Positions 61,401 to 64,000 of a DNA stretch of 64,000 bases are shown here, one piece after another. The number at the start of each line of letters is the position of its first letter. Within the stretch, counting starts at the first letter, position 1. A program made the translations under genes and the position numbers. This DNA is from Mantis religiosa (Eukaryota; Arthropoda; Insecta; Mantodea; Mantidae), in NCBI GenBank assembly GCA_030765055.1, contig JAUKNK010000057.1, positions 2,240,001 through 2,304,000 of the forward strand, in the 5' to 3' direction. The notes under the pieces were generated by a model, which had not been told where the DNA came from, made no database searches, and saw nothing but the letters and a program-made list of their open reading frames with translations.

Positions 61401-63846
61401 AGATGAGCTCCTAGATAAACCTAGATGAGCTCCTAGATAGTCCTAGACGAGCTCCTAGATCAACCTAGATGAGCTCCTAGATAGTCCTAGACGAGCTCCT
61501 GGATAAACCTAGATGAGCTCCTAGATAGTCCTAGACGAGCTCCTAGATCAACCTAGATGAGCTCCTAGATAAACCTAGATGAGCTCCTAGATAAACCTAG
61601 ATGAGCTCCTAGATAGTCCTAGACGAGCTCCTAGATAAACCTAGATGAGCTCCTGGATAAACCTAGATGAGCTCCTAGATAGTCCTCAACGAGCTCCTAG
61701 ATAAACCTAGGTGAGATCCTAGATAGTCCTAGATGAGCTCCTAGATAAACCTAGATGAGCTCCTAGATAGTCCTAGACGAGCTCCTGGATAAACATAGAT
61801 AAGCTCCTATATAGTCCTAGATAAGCTCCTATTTAAACCTAGATAAGCTCCTATATAGTCCTAGATGAGCTCCTAGAAAAACCTAGATGAGCTCCTATAT
61901 AGTCCAAAATAAGCTCCTAGATAAACATAGATGAGCTCCTATATAGTCCTAGATAAGCTCCTAGATAAACCTAGATAAGCTCCTATATAGTCCTAGATAA
62001 GCTCCTAGATAAACATAGATAAGCTCCTAGATAGTCCCAGATGAGCTCCTAGACAACCCTAGATCAGATCCTAGATAAACCTAGATGAGCTGCTAGATAG
62101 GCTCAGATGAGCTCCTAGATAAACCTAGATGAGCTCCTAGATAATCCTAGATGAGTTCCTAGATATTCCTGGATTAGCTCCTAGATAAACCGAGATGAGC
62201 TCCTAGATAGTCCTAGATGAGCTCCTAGATAATCCTAGACGAGCTCCTAGATAATCCTAGATGAGCTCTTAGATAATCCTAGACGAGCTCCTGGATAAAC
62301 CTAGATGAGCTCCTAGATAGTCCTAGACGAGCTCCTAGATCAACCTAGATGAGCTCCTAGATAGTCCTAGACGAGCTCCTAGATAAACCTAGATGAGCTC
62401 CTAGATAGTCCTAGATGATCTCCTAGATAAACCTAGATGAGCTCCTAGATATTCCTAGATGAGCTCCTAGATAAACCTAGATGAGCTCCTAGATAGTCCT
62501 AGACGAGCTCCTAGATCAACCTAGATGAGCTCCTAGATAGTCCTAGATGAGATCCTAGATAAACCTAGATGAGCTCCTAGATAGTCCTAGTCGAGCTCCT
62601 GGATAAACCTAGATAAGCTCCTATATAGTCCTAGATAAGCTCCTAGATAAACCTAGATAATCTCCTATATAGTCCTAGATGAGCTCCTAGAAAAACCTAG
62701 ATGAGCTCCTATGTAGTCCTAGATAAGCTCCTAGATAAACCTAGATAAGCTCCTATATAGTCCTAGATAAGCTCCTAGATAAACCTAGATGAGCTCCTAT
62801 ATAGTCCTAGATAAGCTCCTATATAAACCTAGATAAGGTCCTATATAGTCCTAGATAAGCTCCTAGATAAACCTAGATAAGCTCCTATATAGTCCTAGAT
62901 AAGCTCGTATATAGTCCTAGATAACCTCCTAGATAGTCCTAGATGAGCTCCTGGATAAACCTAGATAAGCTCCTATATAGTCCTAGATAAGCTCTTAGAA
63001 AAACCTAGATGAGCTCCTATATAGTCCTAGATAAGCTCCTAGATAAACCTAGATGAGCTCCTATATAGTCCTAGATAAGCTCCTAGACAAACCTAGATAA
63101 GCTCCTATATAGTCCTAGATAAGCTCCTAGATAAACCTAGATAAGCTCCTATATAGTCCTAGATGAGCTCCTAGAAAAACCTAGATGAGCTCCTATATAG
63201 TCCTAGATAAGCTCCTAGATAAACATAGATGAGCTCCTATATAGTCCTAGATAAGCTCCTAGATAAACCTAGATAAGCTCCTATATAGTCCTAGATAAGC
63301 TCATAGATAAACCTAGATAAGCTCCTATATAGTCCTAGACGAGCTCCTAGATAATCCTAGATGAGCTCCTAGTTAATCCTAGATGAGCTCCTAGATAATC
63401 CTAGACGAGCTCCTTGATAGTCCTAGAGGACCTCCTAGATAAACCTAGATGAGCTCCTAGATAGTCCTAGACGAGCTCCTAGATCAACCTAGATGCGCTC
63501 CTAAATAGTCCTAGATGAGCTCCTTGATAAACCTAGATGAGCTCCTAGATAGTCCTAGATAGTCCCAGAGGAGCTCCCGGATAAACCTAGATAAGCTCCT
63601 ATATAGTCCTAGATAAGCTCCTAGATAAACCTAGATAATCTCCTATATAGTCCTAGATGAGCTCCTAGAAAAACCTAGATGAGCTCCTATATAGTCCTTG
63701 ATAAGCTCCTAGATGAACCTAGATGAGCTCCTATATAGTCCTAGATAAGCTCCTAGATAAACCTAGATAAGCTCCTATATAGTCCTAGATAAGCTCATAG
63801 ATATACCTAGATAAGCTCCTATATAGTCCTAGATAAGCTCCTATAT
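52410..63846. repeat. 22-bp satellite array (copy 3)
   Basis: 11437 bp, the same length as in copy 2 although one monomer is missing near 53535 and one absent from copy 2 (near 29320) is present near 54065, so gains and losses cancel. Confidence 0.97.
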
Positions 63847-64000
63847 AGTCCCAGACTATCTCCTAGATAGTCCTAGACAAATCCTAGACAAGTCCTAGAC
63901 AAGTCCTAGACAGTCCTACACTATCTCCTAGATAGTCCTAGACCAATTCTAGAAAGTCCTAGACAAATCCTAGACAAGTCCTAGACAAGTCCTAGATAGT
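63847..64000. repeat. Palindrome-rich sub-array, start only (copy 3)
   Basis: First 154 bp of the sub-array equivalent to 14385-15360; the window ends inside it. Confidence 0.9.

Larger units (their letters stand above)
49441..64000. repeat. Macrosatellite unit, copy 3 (cut by window end)
   Basis: Third unit in the same orientation, offset 24762 from copy 2 both at its start and at the window end. It stops inside the palindrome-rich array (equivalent to position 14538 of copy 1), so its GC-rich half is not visible. Private changes include G to A near 49603 in the spacer, a 2-bp loss near 50335, a 22-bp loss near 53535 and a substitution near 59800. It shares many array variants with copy 2 and not with copy 1. 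Confidence 0.97.

Noticed and set aside
1..64000. Phage, plasmid or bacterial accessory island
   Set aside because: No operon-like gene layout, no ribosome binding sites, and dominance of short-monomer satellites with Pol III-type boxes fits a eukaryotic nucleus.

Overview
The window is almost three copies of one roughly 24.7-kb tandem repeat unit, a macrosatellite. Copy 1 is 1-24678, copy 2 is 24679-49440, and copy 3 is 49441-64000, cut off by the window end. I found no convincing protein-coding gene, no rRNA gene and no CRISPR array. The AT-rich spacers, megabase-style satellite organisation, tRNA-derived foldback elements and lack of any dense gene layout point to a eukaryotic nuclear genome, probably an invertebrate. 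I cannot name the organism from this sequence.

Layout of one unit (copy 1 coordinates): (i) 1-1682, AT-rich spacer with a 74-nt tRNA-like module at 1176-1249 that has A and B boxes and a T6 run; (ii) 1683-2969, array of a 33-bp monomer; (iii) 2970-14384, about 520 copies of a 22-bp monomer with nested higher-order repeats; (iv) 14385-15360, an 11/22-bp array rich in a perfect 19-nt inverted repeat; (v) 15361-15904, 22-bp array again; (vi) 15905-16128, a GC-rich block; (vii) 16129-17460 and 17461-18070, second copies of (iv) and (v); (viii) 18071 to about 22080, a GC-rich, CpG-rich, non-array segment that starts with a second copy of block (vi) and holds older repeats of 371 and 149 bp; (ix) about 22081-24678, an AT-rich spacer carrying an inverted pair of tRNA-like modules.

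All array monomers are built from about 11-bp modules (33 = 3x11, 22 = 12+10, and 11). The copies are nearly identical. From copy 1 to copy 2, the five array length changes I could locate are all multiples of 22 bp (-22, +44, +22, -22, +66) and their net, +88, is exactly what the coordinate offsets require. The spacer changes are single bases or 2-bp indels. Copies 2 and 3 share array variants that copy 1 lacks. This is the pattern of a real tandem family evolving by unequal exchange or conversion, rather than one molecule read several times.

No function can be assigned. The features most worth testing are the macrosatellite itself, its palindromic sub-array, the Pol III-like tRNA modules in every unit, and the compositionally foreign GC-rich segment.
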